Positions 1-11,600 of a stretch of DNA of 64,000 nt are shown here, in pieces. Under the pieces are notes generated by a model. The model saw only the letters and a program-made list of their open reading frames with translations. It was not told where the DNA came from and made no database searches. The position numbers and the translations under genes were made by a program. Each line of letters begins with the position of its first letter. The first letter of the stretch is position 1. This DNA comes from Plazaster borealis (taxonomy: Eukaryota > Echinodermata > Asteroidea > Forcipulatida > Labidiasteridae), in assembly GCA_021014325.1 (NCBI GenBank), contig CM037471.1, positions 16,016,818 to 16,080,817 on the forward strand, in the 5' to 3' direction.

Positions 1-1150
1 CACATCGGCAGCATCCAGACCCCAACGGCTGCCAATGAGAGACTATCTTCACCCAGACTGAACTTCAGACTGGGGCAGAGCCTAGTTGCCTCGGCTTACG
101 CTCCAACTCTGAACTATGACGCGTCTGGCAAGAAATCTTTTACAACCAGCCAGAAGATCCACTCCGAACTTCAACTGAGACAGCCGAACAGTTTTACTCG
201 ATGATATGAATGCACGAGTGGGCTCCGACTATAATAGCTGGTCCGACCGCATAAGCAAGTTTGGAGTTGGTAATATCAAAATGAAAAATGGTCGACTTCT
301 GAAAATGGTCGAATGGTCGACTGCACGAGCTCTGCTGGCGGCGAACACAAACATGAAGTTCGAAACACCCGCACTCATCCCTGTGCGGACTTTGACACAG
401 ATCAAAGCCTGGTCAGGTCTACAAGGTCGCTTAAGCCTAATCCTTTTCAACGTCAAAAGAGACAATCTGCCAAAATCGACATACACAAAACCGCCACACC
501 CCGTTCTCAATGAGGCCTTCTGTGTTTCGCTGTTCTCTGCTGTGGATGTAGCCTACCCGCTGCAACTGACCATGATGTATACTATAGGGCTCCCGAGGAA
601 GGCTATTCATGTATCGGCACTTATTTGCTACATAATACGGCAAGAAAGACAAACAAAACTCTGACTGGTACAACACCTCACTCCTACCGTCCAAACCAGT
701 GCTGGGGTTACAGAGGAAAGCTATACTAAGATTGAAAGCTAGACCAACCAGACAGGCTCGCGCTGCCCACCGCTTAGCGAGAGCCTTTGCCCAAAGAGCT
801 GTTCATGCCTGTGCTCGTGAGTTCTGGGATTCCATCTGACTGGCTATTGAGATAGCATGGGACCGCGGTGACACCAGGGAATGTATGCGGGAATAAAGAG
901 GGCCACATGACCAATTGCTCAGACCTGTCGAGTACTCAAATAGAAGGATGTTACCGTGATCAAAGACAAAACAAAAAAACAAAACAAAACTGAATCACTG
1001 GATTGCGTAAGGGAAGGCAAGTGAGGTCTCATCAGATACAATCGCCTCTCTCCCTAATGCACCACCAAAGAATTACTTCGATTCGATACCTGACCTGGAA
1101 GAGGTGACGGCTGCCATCAAACGAATGCCACAAGGCTGCCGGTAAAGATG
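1..1150 (+). pseudogene. LINE A remnant, endonuclease and start of RT region
   Basis: Remnant of an APE-type non-LTR retrotransposon open reading frame, broken by stops and frameshifts. In shifting frames I read SAYAPT near 95, then NARVGSDYNSW from about 209 followed by FGVGNIKMKNGRLL, which is the usual layout around the GDFNARVG endonuclease motif. A second frame gives ADFDTDQSLVRS near 385-425, matching the C-terminal endonuclease block that normally reads AD.DTDH.LVRS. Near 1075-1150 a frame reads FDSIPDLEEVTAAIKRMPQG, the segment just before the reverse transcriptase core. The reading resumes at 2757 after an inserted DNA element. The window starts inside the element, so its 5' end is not seen. 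Clade is not assigned. It is clearly dead. Confidence 0.8.
1142..1150. repeat. Left target-site duplication (9 bp)
   Basis: GTAAAGATG here is repeated at 2748-2756 on the other side of the 1.6-kb insertion. Removing the insertion and one copy restores a LINE reading of AAGKDAIPE, the expected start of the RT domain. The boundaries are therefore well supported. Confidence 0.85.
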
Positions 1151-2747
1151 TAGCCTTGATCAAGGCGTTGGAGTTTTTTCTCAATTTTATTTTATTGTTT
1201 TCATTTTTATTTTATTTGCGCCGCGCTACACACCCGAGCTACCAACCCGAGCTACCAACCCGCCCGAGCTGTGTGCATGGTGTCTGTGTGTGCAGTATAC
1301 GGTGCGCGCGTGCTCGTGTGAGCTGTATGCGCCACTCACCGATCAACGCCTTGACGTTTCTGTCTCCCCGCCGATGACTCATTACTATAATGCGCGCGAA
1401 AGGCGAGACCCCATTGGTCAGTGGCGGAAGTCTTGTTTACTCATTCTTATGAATATGCATGCAGAATCCAGATGTGGCTACACTGGCGCGCCGGTTTGAG
1501 TTTGGGAATACTTTGTTATAATAATATCTATCTGAAAATGTTGCGTATTCTCCTCAGCTGAGCGAGACAATGAGGGCATGGAATTAAACAAATGAGGTTG
1601 CGTGGATCGATTTGTTACATACATTACATACACCATTTTCCAGCAGGAAGACGCTTTCTGATGTATTTTTCGTAGTGACGTAAGGCCCGATTGACCATCT
1701 ACTGTCTCCATCTTGCATCATTAAACAGTGATTTAATCATTGTTGGTGCATTCATTGGAGGTAGAATATACAAAACAAAGACCTCAATAAACTACCATTA
1801 TTGATTGTTTCATCATGAAGGCATATAGCTCATTGCACTTTTTATATCATTTGGGCCGCCCCACTAAAAAAGAGCTGCCTAACCAAATTTCCCAAGTACA
1901 TTCACTAGAATAGGGTAGCTAAAAATCTATTTCACATGTATCATGTGTGGCTGTATCCTGTCAATTTTTGTTTGGCAGTAAATTCTTATAAGACCCTGTC
2001 TGAGAACAATTCAAAAGTATGAAGACGGTGTGGCTGCACAGTGTCGGACTTCGAGAGGACATGTCAGGAATAGACAGATGCAGAAACTACATCAACTCCA
2101 GAATTAATAACCAAAAGAATGGCGAGTGATCAGGGTAGTCCAATGAGGGAACTTGAGTGCAGCGCAAAAAGCTCCAGGGGCCGCGCCCGGGTTCAGCACT
2201 TGTGAGCTGACTGACCAGCCTCGCAGATTACCGGTCAAAAATGGCTGAGACAATGCTACACACAAACGCCATTAAGTCGGTAACTACTCACATCGCATCA
2301 CATACAGCAAGCATGATATTGATATGGTACAAAGGTCATAGTGAGAGAAGCTCGTGATTGGACGTCAAAATGAATAATTCATTTGCTTCCCATCCTGTGT
2401 TGTCTGCAATAGGTCTGACGAAAGATTTAAATATTCATGAGCTGCATACTAGCATATCCGAGAGCCCCCCCATTTTCGTCCAATATTGGACGAAAATATC
2501 AAGAAACACATTAAACCCGGAAGTTACAGACCGTCAAGGCTGTCGGCCTGACGGCCTCCGCATGCGGAGAGTGGTACGAGTGCGGATGACCTGCGCACAG
2601 TGTGTGTACGGGCGTCGTACGACGTGATACACACACAGTGTATACGGGTGGGTCGTGCGATGCGATACACACCTTACGCACACACATACGGTTGTGTTTA
2701 CGGCGTCTTTTTTGGAGTGAAAAATGCGACTGCCTTGATCAAGGCTA
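1151..2747. mobile_element. Non-autonomous DNA transposon with palindromic termini
   Basis: A 1597-bp insertion in LINE A. Its ends are perfect 16-bp terminal inverted repeats, TAGCCTTGATCAAGGC, each largely a palindrome (GCCTTGATCAAGGC). The flanking duplication is 9 bp, which fits Mutator-like or related elements, but no transposase reading frame is visible and superfamily is not assigned. Internal sequence includes a CpG- and GTGTG-rich stretch at about 1210-1340, a perfect 26-bp palindrome at 2472-2497, and a purine/pyrimidine-alternating CACACA-rich region near 2600-2700. Open frames inside are short and not convincing. Confidence 0.8.
2472..2497. repeat. Perfect 26-bp palindrome
   Basis: ATTTTCGTCCAAT is followed immediately by its reverse complement. 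It lies inside the 1.6-kb transposon, roughly 250 bp from its right end, and could be an older nested terminus or a protein-binding site. Confidence 0.7.
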
Positions 2748-3142
2748 GTAAAGATGCCATTCCCGAGTAGCTTCTGAAAACTGGCATTGAACCCTTAGCC
2801 AAGAGACAAAAACCACCTTATTTCTCTCTGTCGGTCTGCTAGGAGAGTACCTCGGGTGTTCAAGACAGCGAACAAAAATAAAACTTCGTACAAAAAGGAG
2901 ATCGAATTTACTGTAATATATAATTCTCTCTTGTAGTGTCACCGGAAAAATTCAAGCTCGACTGACTACGTAGGAGATCTACCCAGCAGAAGCTCATGCG
3001 GCTTCAGAGCAGGTCGATCAACAACAAGTGATATTCTCTGTATGGCAACTGCAGGAAGAAGCTCTAAAAACAGCAACTAAGACTGCATCGCAGGTTACCC
3101 ACCTCCGATAACACCCTTTCACTGCACACGTTTGTTATGAAT

Positions 3143-3186
3143 AAACATAGAGGGCGCTTACTGGTCCCAGCGCCCTCTATGTTTTT
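3143..3186. repeat. Short perfect hairpin in LINE A
   Basis: AAACATAGAGGGCGCT, a 12-nt spacer, then its exact reverse complement. It sits where LINE A has lost part of its RT domain and is probably a tiny MITE or hairpin insertion. Confidence 0.65.
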
Positions 3187-3226
3187 GCAAACTTGCGGGT
3201 GGTTGTGTGTACGCGCAACACCATAA

Positions 3227-3344
3227 GCCATTTTGAGATATGGTGGACACAATACTATGACACTAATTGGTTTGGGTAAATCTGTCTGTATGCACCCAAA
3301 CCAAACAGTGCACTCTTATAGTGTCCACCATATCTCAAAAAGGC
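3227..3344. mobile_element. 118-bp MITE, Harbinger-like (TAA flanks)
   Basis: Near-palindromic element. The left end GCCATTTTGAGATATGG pairs with a right end whose reverse complement is GCCTTTTTGAGATATGG, and similarity continues inward (GTGGACAC). It is flanked by TAA on both sides (3224-3226 and 3345-3347), the 3-bp TWA duplication typical of PIF/Harbinger MITEs. Related copies are at 6402-6609. Confidence 0.75.
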
Positions 3345-4165
3345 TAAGGGTCTTGGAGCCAAGACTAGGTTCTGTTCAAAACCAGAGTGCAACAATTCAT
3401 CACTAGCGAACTACTTTATGCTGATGATGCAGCCATGCGCCAACAACTTCAGAAGCTGTTTGACGGGTTCTCGCGGTCCTGTGCTGACTTTAGATGAACT
3501 AGTATCAGCCTGAAGAAGTCCGCGACCTTCATTTGAGCTACTTGACAACCACCAGTTTACCATACATGGCATAACACCGGACCGAGTAAGCAAGTTCACA
3601 TACCTCGGCTCCGCAATTACCTCCAACACTACTCTTGAACATGAAATCTCTGTTCGGCTTGGAAAAGCTGCGTCTACATTTGGGCGCCTTTCTAAGCGAG
3701 TACGGAAGAACAAACTACATGTACTATCCATCTGCATCAAAGTCTGCTTCTATGATGCCTGTGTGCTTAGTGTATTGTTTTAAGGTGCCGAAACCTGGCC
3801 GACATACGGAAGACAAGAAAGCAGACTGAGTGCGTTCCACACAAGATGTCTCCGTTCCATTATGATGGGAGTCACCTGGAAGGACAAACAACCGAATTAG
3901 GAACTGTTCAAGGTTCAAGTTCATCCGTCTCCGCTGGGCAGGTCATGTGAGTGCGACCTACATGGAACAACACCGACTCCCCTGCTCTATATGGAACTCT
4001 CGAAGAAGGAGACCGACCCGTTAGACGTCCCAAACTGCTTTTCAGAGATGTCTTGAAGAGAGATTTGGTAGACTTCCAGATCCGTACCAGTAGGCCATGG
4101 CCTGATGGCTAGCAACAGATCCGGCTGGAGGTCTAAGCTAGACGATGGGATGAGACACGATCACC

Positions 4166-5090
4166 AAGAAGAAGATTTCCCTTGTTGGGTCTGTCTTACT
4201 ATGACATTGTCGTTCGCGACAGACATCTGCCAACTCCTATGTTTGCAAACATAATTTTTTGACTTGTCTTCCACTAATATTTTGCAGAGTCTCAAACTCT
4301 TGTCAGAGTTATTAATTTCTTTCATGAATAATTGACGAAACGAGAAAATTTTTGTGTAAAATTACACACATTCTATAATTCCAGCTTTGGAGACGGAAGT
4401 AGCCAAGCTTGTGCGTACAGCGAATGACGCACGTGTGACGTCATGACTTATCATCACTCAGGATATACCTTTCTCAGGTAACGTCACACCGCGAGATTTG
4501 TCAGCAAAATAACGGGCGTCCTTCACAACAAAAATACAAGTTTATCAACAGAGTAATGCTGTGAAAATTACCCATGTCACTAATAAATTCAATTTTGTCA
4601 CCAAACAAATGTTTTACTAAGTGTTTTACAATAATATTAAAAGGCAAATAACATCCAGTTAAACATGTTATGATACTCAAGGCCGCCAAAACATTCTTTT
4701 TGAATGCCCCCCTCCCCACAAAAAAGTCAAAGTCTGCGCATTATCTCATGTTAATACATCCCCACGTGATCAGATATCCACCAATCATATTCCTTAGACT
4801 CACAAAAATTATTATTAATATTAAATAATAGCAATATTACGATTATCAAATAATACTAAAGTTATGAATATATTAAATAATAGGTGAAATCATAACTTTA
4901 AGAATTTATAAAAATTTCGTTCTCACTAATACAATAATTATTTTACTTTCTCCCGCCCTTAGTGAAGATTATAAATCAGCCTAGAGGACGCTGTTATCAA
5001 TGACATGGATGACAATAATGGGCTTCACCTCATGTTGCTGGAAATGAAGACAAGGACGCTGGTAACAGTCTCCTTTCAAATCTTTGGGCA
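4166..5090. other. AT-rich region with no clear gene
   Basis: No repeats with defined ends were seen apart from the receptor-like remnant at 4501-4719. Positions 4801-4960 are very AT-rich (short TTAATATTAAATAA-type runs). Confidence 0.5.
4501..4719 (-). pseudogene. Possible rhodopsin-like GPCR remnant (TM6-TM7)
   Basis: A 72-codon minus-strand frame resembles the end of a rhodopsin-family receptor. Two lysines (residues 7-8) precede a hydrophobic segment, about residues 9-31, that contains CYLPF at 23-27. This is the position and spacing of the TM6 motif CW.PF. A polar loop follows, then a second hydrophobic stretch ITLLIN starting the expected TM7. The NSxxNPxxY motif is missing or deleted, and the frame stops at a TGA just beyond. 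A stop lies a few codons upstream, so TM1-TM5 are absent. It could be a decayed receptor exon or a chance hydrophobic frame. Confidence 0.3.
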
Positions 5091-5297
5091 TCAGGTTGGC
5101 TTAGTTATTCTTTCCCTGCCATACACCTCTGTGGACCCCAGAACTAATCTTGCCTCGACCAAGAGCCTTGTGATGTGCATTGGATTTTTCCACTTTGGGT
5201 TTTTCCTTCCACATCTAATACTGAACATCAAACTGCTTATCAATTTTACTGGCGCTTTTACTGCTGGATGCGGAATAAAATAAATACAAACAAGTAA
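5091..5297 (+). mobile_element. SINE family 1, copy 1
   Basis: Diverged copy of the tRNA-derived SINE best preserved at 26219-26463. It shares a head like CAGGTTGGCTTAGT, the central GTGCATTGGATTTTTCC and TTCCTTCCACATCTAATAC blocks, and an A-rich AATAAAATAAATACA tail. Open frames across it are SINE artefacts. Confidence 0.65.
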
Positions 5298-5926
5298 CAA
5301 TTAAAATAGCCACAACCACCCATGCATCTTTTGGCGCAAACAATGGTGTAAATGACACCCAAACACCCTATGGTTCCCTTTAACATGACCAATTAAAATA
5401 TCTGTGATAAATAAAATCCAACCAAATAGCGGATGTTAAATTTGATATCTTTCCCAGATCTGACGCGCTAATGTAATTACAGTGGGTGCTTCCACTGTCA
5501 CTGATCACATGAGCAAGCTCTAACTGTGGCAAGTGTGTAGATATCTTCACACCTGGTACAGATATGGCATAGTATTTGATTATGTTTAGGGTTTTTGAGC
5601 ATTCAGTTCTTCAACAAACATTATAAACATAAGATGTGAATATATCCTTCAGAAATAGTGAACTTGGGCATTATTGGTTATAAACTTTATCAGTCATGGG
5701 ACTCTGTTGGTATGTATTTATGACGTAGGCCTATTGTGCGTAATAATTAGACTAAAATAAGTCTAGAATCAAACAACATTTCTCGAAAAAGGAGCAGGTT
5801 AATCAAAAACAAATTTACGTTTCACGTAACATATAACATTGCAGTTATATTGGTGTATCATACCACCTTGCTCCACTTATCTTTCGGTATGACATCAATG
5901 ACAGACAGATTCAAGATACACGAGGT
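5298..5926. other. No gene or repeat recognised
   Basis: Unique-looking, AT-rich sequence between two SINE copies. Nothing specific was seen. Confidence 0.5.
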
Positions 5927-6111
5927 CGGGTTGGCGTAGTGGTATCTTTCCTCGCCTTCCACCTATAGGGCCCTAGTTCGAATTTTGTGGATTGGGTTTT
6001 AAGTCCCTACCTGACTGCGCGGGTTTTCCCTGGAATAATTTTCTGGGGTTTTCCTCCCACATCTAAAACTTAAACTTCCTTTCCTTGTCTTATCTCCATT
6101 GGATTCTTGGC
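5927..6111 (+). mobile_element. SINE family 1, copy 2 (interrupted)
   Basis: Starts with the tRNA-like head GGGTTGGCGTAGTGG, with a B-box-like TAGTTCGAATTT near 5970. The body GATTGGGTTTTAAGTCCC and TTTTCCTCCCACATCTAAAA follows. It is cut off at 6112 by another transposon. The A-rich GAAATGAAATAAAAT tail at about 7083-7130 may be its displaced 3' end (inference). Confidence 0.7.
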
Positions 6112-7049
6112 TACGCTGTAAAATATTTCCCGTAAAATTTACGGGAATCGGTTGTGCAGCGAGATGCCAACCGATTCCCGTAAATTCTACGTTGCAAACC
6201 GTACACGAAGTCACGGTGTGCCGTGTTTTTCACGGTGAGAAAGGTGTCAATATACGTTGTAAACCGTACACGAAGTTACGGTGTGCCGTAATTTTTACGG
6301 TGAGAAAGCTGTCAATATACCCCGGATGATAATCACTTAAAAACTTAGTAAAGGTTAACCTTTTACCTTGCACAAAGTCTCAAAGAAGTCTGACACAATT
6401 AGCCTTTTTGAGATATGGTGGACACTATAGGAGTGCACTGATTTGGGTGTACACCAACACATTTACCCAATCCAAACAGTGTTAAAGTAATGTGTCCGCC
6501 ATACCTCAAAATGGCCTCAGTATGGCGGACACATTACTATAACACTGTTTGGTTTGAGTAAATTTGTCTGTATACACCCAAATCTTACAGTGCACTCCTA
6601 CAGTGTCCAAAGGTAGACACGGACTCTGACACGGTGTGTGGTACGGTGAATCATGTAAGAAAGATGGCGGACTCCACACTTAGCATACGCGCACACCTTT
6701 GACATCGTGCTGCTGGTTGCTCGGAAGGCCGGGTATGCGACCACATCCACTAGGCTAATCAGAAACAGTGACGTACTCTCGACCATGCACTGGAACATGG
6801 TCCAATAATAACCAATCTCCCTCTGCTCCATGGTTTCTGGTAAATCTAGTTACTCTAGTCGCCGGCCCCGCCTGAACTTGCTCATAAGCATTGCGCGTGC
6901 GCGGTGTTCCAATGTATCACAGAGTGCCTTTAAAGTGCCCAGAAATACGGATTTTGGCCGTAAAAGGCTGAGGAAAAGCGAGAACGGTAATTTACCGTCG
7001 ATATCTACACATTTCTCACCGTAAAATCACGGAAATGTTTTACAGTGTA
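6112..7049. mobile_element. 938-bp inverted-repeat element with TA termini
   Basis: The left terminus TACGCTGTAAAATATTTCCC matches the reverse complement of the right terminus, TACACTGTAAAACATTTCCG. Both lead into ACGG-containing subterminal blocks. Just inside the left end is a hairpin built on CGGGAATCGGTTG, then a roughly 66-bp tandem duplication at about 6190-6320 with CCGTACACGAAGT and ACGGTGTGCCGT in each copy. Harbinger-like MITEs are nested at 6402-6609. No transposase frame is visible. The termini fit a TA-targeting non-autonomous element. Confidence 0.65.
6402..6609. mobile_element. Two adjoining Harbinger-like MITE copies
   Basis: The first copy, about 6402-6515, begins GCCTTTTTGAGATATGG after TTA and ends in the inverse, CCATACCTCAAAATGGC. 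It runs directly into a second copy, about 6514-6609, carrying TATGGCGGACACATTAC and CAGTGCACTCCTACAGTGTCC but with a damaged left end and a truncated right end. Same family as 3227-3344. Confidence 0.65.
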
Positions 7050-7263
7050 GTACAGTGATTAAGTTTGCTTTTCTGACAGCATTTGGCTTCACAACCAGAA
7101 TAAATGAAATGAAATAAAATGAAATGAAATAAAACTTTCAAATAATGTTTGGACAACATTTTTTATTTTTTAGGTTTACTCTCTTCTTCCGGCACTTTTC
7201 GGCACCTCCATGCACCCCCCAAAGTCCCCGTTTGAGTTTATGTAGAGAGTGGAGAATATCCCC
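7050..7263. repeat. GAAAT-rich simple repeat and spacer
   Basis: Imperfect GAAAT/AAAAT repeats occupy about 7083-7130, probably the tail of the interrupted SINE. The rest is unassigned. Confidence 0.5.
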
Positions 7264-7633
7264 TTAAAAGCAGGGTATACTTTTGGTAATTGTCAAAGAC
7301 CACTATCCCAACATATGCATAAATAAACAAACCTGTGAAAATTTGGGCTCAATTGGTCATCGAATTTGAAAGAAAGTAATGAAAGAAAAAACACCCTTGT
7401 TGCATAGAATTGTGTGCTTTCAGATGCCCGAGAAATGCTTCATGCCTGAAGCCTTTCTCATATTCAAATTTGTTGGTGAAAATTACCTCTTTTCAAAAAT
7501 TACATTACTTCAAAGGGTATCATTTCTAACAATGTGTTATAATATAAAAAGCTCTCCCGTGCTCTTTACTATATGTCAGCTTCTATGGTCATTAAATTTT
7601 GGAGTAATTACCAAAGGTATACCCTCCCTTTAA
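7264..7633. mobile_element. TTAA-flanked MITE, copy 1
   Basis: About 370 bp bounded by TTAA at 7264-7267 and 7630-7633. The ends are inverted: GGGTATACTTTTGGTAATT on the left and AATTACCAAAGGTATACCC on the right. It shares internal blocks with the other copies, including TCAATTGGTCATCGAA and a C-CTTGTTG-type block. The TTAA target suggests a piggyBac-derived non-autonomous family. Confidence 0.8.
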
Positions 7634-10600
7634 ATGTGTTTGTACTTTTTTGAATACGTCCCACATAAAATTATAAGAGAACCTCATGTGGAAAATCCTT
7701 TAAAATACAATAAAATACTTCCCTTATTTGGATACATTAAGATTGGAATGATCCCTGCAGCTATCCTAAAAGTATCGGAGAACATAATCGTTTCTCTAAA
7801 CCCCAGAGCAATTAAAATGATGACTGTCCACAGCTATAAATTAAGCGAGTCGGAAACTACTTTATTTTAAAGAAAGCTGTGTTATATGAAGAGTAATAAT
7901 ATACCAAAGCAGAAAATTCAATTTGAAAGACCTGTGATGGAACTAACCTTGACATAATAAGGTCACTTGATATAATCAGACACACCAAAGGATTCGGTTC
8001 CTTTTAAGAACCTAAAACAAAATGGAGGTTCTGTAGGTCAAAGCATTACTGATTTACGGGAACTCCAGTGAAGTAACGCATTAGCAACAGCCTTAGAGGC
8101 CAAGTTAAATGCTGCCGTTTACAATTACTTTCATTTTACGAACAATTTGATTTTATCTGACAATCTCATGTCTTAGTACTGCACGCATGGCAGAGGCATT
8201 AACATACATTTTTACTTTATATCTGGCAGAGTGGGTGAACAAATCTATGAAAGAATTCAGAATGTGAAGGACATTGTATCAGTTCTCAATCTTGTAACTG
8301 TCCCAAACCAACGATACAAATTGTGAATAACGTGTAAAGTGTGTCAAGGCCCTGCATGCAATAAATAACGACCATTCAAACCAGTGTGAATTAGGTCACG
8401 TTAACTCAAGGAGCATTATTATCAAGCAGTCCAGATAAAAATCTAAACATTTTCCTGCGCACATTATCTACATAGGCCTACATGCATATCGGAAAATGAA
8501 GCATATAATTACAATTAAAATGAAGTTTCTGCTACCGATGTCGTATTCAAGTTTCGTTACAAATGAAATCCCGTGTAAATTATAAATGCGTGAGATTTGC
8601 AATAGAATACAACTATACTTTTAATTGGATCTACCTGATACTATACGCCCATCTGACCACGGTGGACACACTCGATGCCCATCCTTCACCCCAATTGATC
8701 CAGACACCAAACCTTACGGTCTTTGCATTCGAGTTCACCCTCCACACCCGTCTTGTTTTCTTACGGTCTTGAATGAATTGCAATGTACTGTAGTCTCAGT
8801 CACTGCCAGTGGTCTGAGGTATCCGGGTTCAAAATCAGAGCATTGAAGTTAAGATGACGTAAGGCGTGCTTGTCAATCAAATGCAAAACTGCCCGAATTG
8901 GATGATTTCAGGTCCGTACCTTCTTGAAACGTGACACCCAAGGGCCTCGATCAATTCTCAAGCATGGAGGAGTGAGTTGGTGCGACTCCTTCGATGCTAT
9001 CATTGAATTAATACTGTCTTACTGTTATTCCCTATTCGACGCCTTATTTCTCTTCCGGAATACTTTTCCAAATTGAAAGGTTTAATTATCTCATGCAACT
9101 TTAGCTTCATGGCAAGTTCGCATTCTGTGCCCCCAAACAACTAGATCGCGTTTATTCCTTGGCGGAAATCAAGCATTTACGACAGTGTTCTTCTTATAGG
9201 TTATTGGTGACGCAGTATACTTCCCAGATTTCCTTTAATAAAAAACAACAACGATATTTAAACAACAACAACAACAAAATGGAACGAAGACCACATTAAT
9301 ACGGGCTACACTCTTCTCCCCAGGTTGACTTTGTTACACAATAAATAAATATAATTTTCAGTTCCCGCTCTAATTATTACAATAACAACAGTACACAACG
9401 CAATAAATAAAATGGCTCGAGTTAGTGCGAGATGATAAACAAAACAAATCAAAACGAATATAGTCTCCCCTGACTTTTATTACCGCACACGCACAAACTG
9501 TGACCACACTGCATTGGGTACACATACGAAAATAACAAGATAAACGCTGAAAGGGTGTGAGGATGAATTGAATGCATGCAGCTGATAAAAGAAAACATGT
9601 GGTTCACAATAAATGTTTTAGTCGGAAAACCCTCTATTTATTGTATCTAAACAAAGAACTGTTGAGCTTCCTCTGGTCTTTATTTAAAACAGTATAGTAT
9701 GGTCAATTCCATCGGCCCTCAGGTCCACTGTTTGCATCCACATCTACAACCGAGTCTTTCATCAGAGGCCATCCCAGATACAGTTTGAAATGTCTCCCTT
9801 TCCCTTTTCCCCTTCTCCACTCAGCCAGTAGGGTAGGCCAGGCAAAACAACAAATGATGAACAAACAAGGAAACAAACCTTCAAAACTATCAGAATCCCG
9901 TAGAAAATGCCTTGGACATTTTAAATATTATTTGTTATGGTTTGTAAATAAAACCTGTTTTAAACAGAGTATTAGAAACAGGAGAATTTTTGCCGTAATA
10001 TGTGCCTTTTAAGCATGCACTACGTTCACTTCAAACAAAGATGATAACAGTATCCCAACATTAACGACACACCTGGAATTAACTAATGGTAGTTTTAAGA
10101 AATATTAAAGTCAGCGGCACTACATTGGCAAGCAAGCGACGGTCTCAGTTTCGCATGCTGGGCCTTTCAAGATCAAGATAAGTCATCGAATGGGAAAATA
10201 ATACACCATGATGAGTTAACATGTATCGTCGTGTTTCTTGCTAAATTTTTCTTCGACATAGAATCAAAATATTACAGTTTTTACAACTTATACAAGACAA
10301 TATGAGTGTCATCTTAGACGTAATTGTGCATCGTGTTATGGTTTGTTGGACACAATGGGTCTGTACATATTCCGTACAACACACATTCACGTTTCTGGTG
10401 CTGTATTTGAAATGAGACATGGCAAATTCTCCTCTGTTTTTGATCCAGGTAGAAATGCAACCAATTAACGAGCAATTGACGAGTCGTGTAGTTTAGGAGT
10501 ACTGGTTTGTGAAACACAAATAAGAATTAACCCTATTAGATATCTGATGACGTCACAACCTCCTCAGCATCCAAATGTTACCGTGTAACTACATGTACAG

Positions 10601-10675
10601 TTTTTAAGTCGATATAAGCTTCGTCTGCGGACAAGTTTCATTGAGAAGAAGAAAAAGAAGACCCCCTAACAAAAA
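7634..10675. other. Long stretch with no gene recognised
   Basis: About 3 kb of AT-rich, unique-looking sequence. Only short AACAAC runs (about 9244-9278) and scattered short frames were seen. Nothing here supports a coding exon, RNA gene or bounded repeat. Confidence 0.5.
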
Positions 10676-11600
10676 ACCAAAACAAACCAAACCAAACCAA
10701 ACCAAATCAAACCAAACAAAACCAAACTAAACAAACCAAACCAAACCAAACCAAACCAAACCAAGCCAAACCTAAACTAACCACACCACACCAAACCAAA
10801 CCAAACCAAACCAAACCACACCAAACCAAACCAAACCAAACTAAGCCAAACCAAACCAAACCAAACCAAACCAAACCAAACCAAACCAAACCAAACCAAA
10901 CCAAACCAAACCAAACCAAACCAAACCAAACCAAACCAAACCAAAAAGAACCAAAAAGAACCAAACCAAACCAAACCAAACCAAACAAAACAAAACATAA
11001 CCAAACCAAACCAAATAAAACCAAACCAAACCAAACCAAACCAAACCAAACCAAACCAAAACCAAACCAAACCAAACCAAACCAAATAAAACCAAACCAA
11101 ACCAAACCAAACCAAACCAAACCAAACCAAACCAAACCAAACCAAACCAAACAAAACATAACCAAACCAAACCAAATAAAACCAAACCAAACCAAACCAA
11201 ACCAAACCAAACCAAACCAAAAAGAACCAAACCAAACCAAACCAAACCAACCCAAACCAAACCAAACCAAACCAAACCAAACCAAACTAAACCAAACCAA
11301 ACCAAACCAAACCAAACCAAACCAAAAAGAACCAAACCAAACCAAACCAAACCAACCCAAACCAAACCAAACCAAACCACACCAAACCAAACCAAACCAA
11401 ACCAAACCAAACCAAACTAAACCAAACCAAACCAAACCAAACCAAACCAAACCAAACCAAACCAAAAAGAACCAAACCAAACCAAACCAAACCAACCCAA
11501 ACCAAACCAAACCAAACCAAACCAAACCAAACCAAACCAAACCAAACCAAACCAAAACCAAACCAAACCAAACCAAAAAGAACCAAACCAAACCAAACTA
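10676..11600. repeat. CCAAA pentanucleotide satellite array
   Basis: About 920 bp of CCAAA units with sparse variants (CCAAAT, CCAAAAAGAA, CCACA, CCCAAA). Blocks containing AAAGAACC recur at intervals of about 100-140 bp, suggesting spread of longer variant-bearing segments. All cytosines lie on the + strand. The very long minus-strand frames rich in Val-Trp-Phe-Gly-Leu are artefacts of a 5-bp repeat that contains no stop. Confidence 0.95.

Larger units (their letters stand above)
2757..4165 (+). pseudogene. LINE A remnant, reverse transcriptase and C-terminus
   Basis: Continuation of LINE A. After the restored GKDAIPE block (stop right after it), a frame near 2990-3045 reads CGFRAGRSTTSDIL, matching the RT motif FRAGRSTTDMI. 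The next part of the RT is missing and replaced by a hairpin and a small MITE. At about 3407-3440 the catalytic motif appears as LLYADDAA. Further on come FTYLGS (near 3597), SVRLGKAA.TFGRLSKRV (about 3650-3705), then a CLYDACVLSVL-like block near 3740, RWAGHV near 3935, and RPV.RPKL.FRDVLKRDL at about 4015-4070, all typical LINE pol C-terminal blocks. Stops and frameshifts are frequent. The coding remnant fades at about 4165. No 3' tail is clear. Confidence 0.8.
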
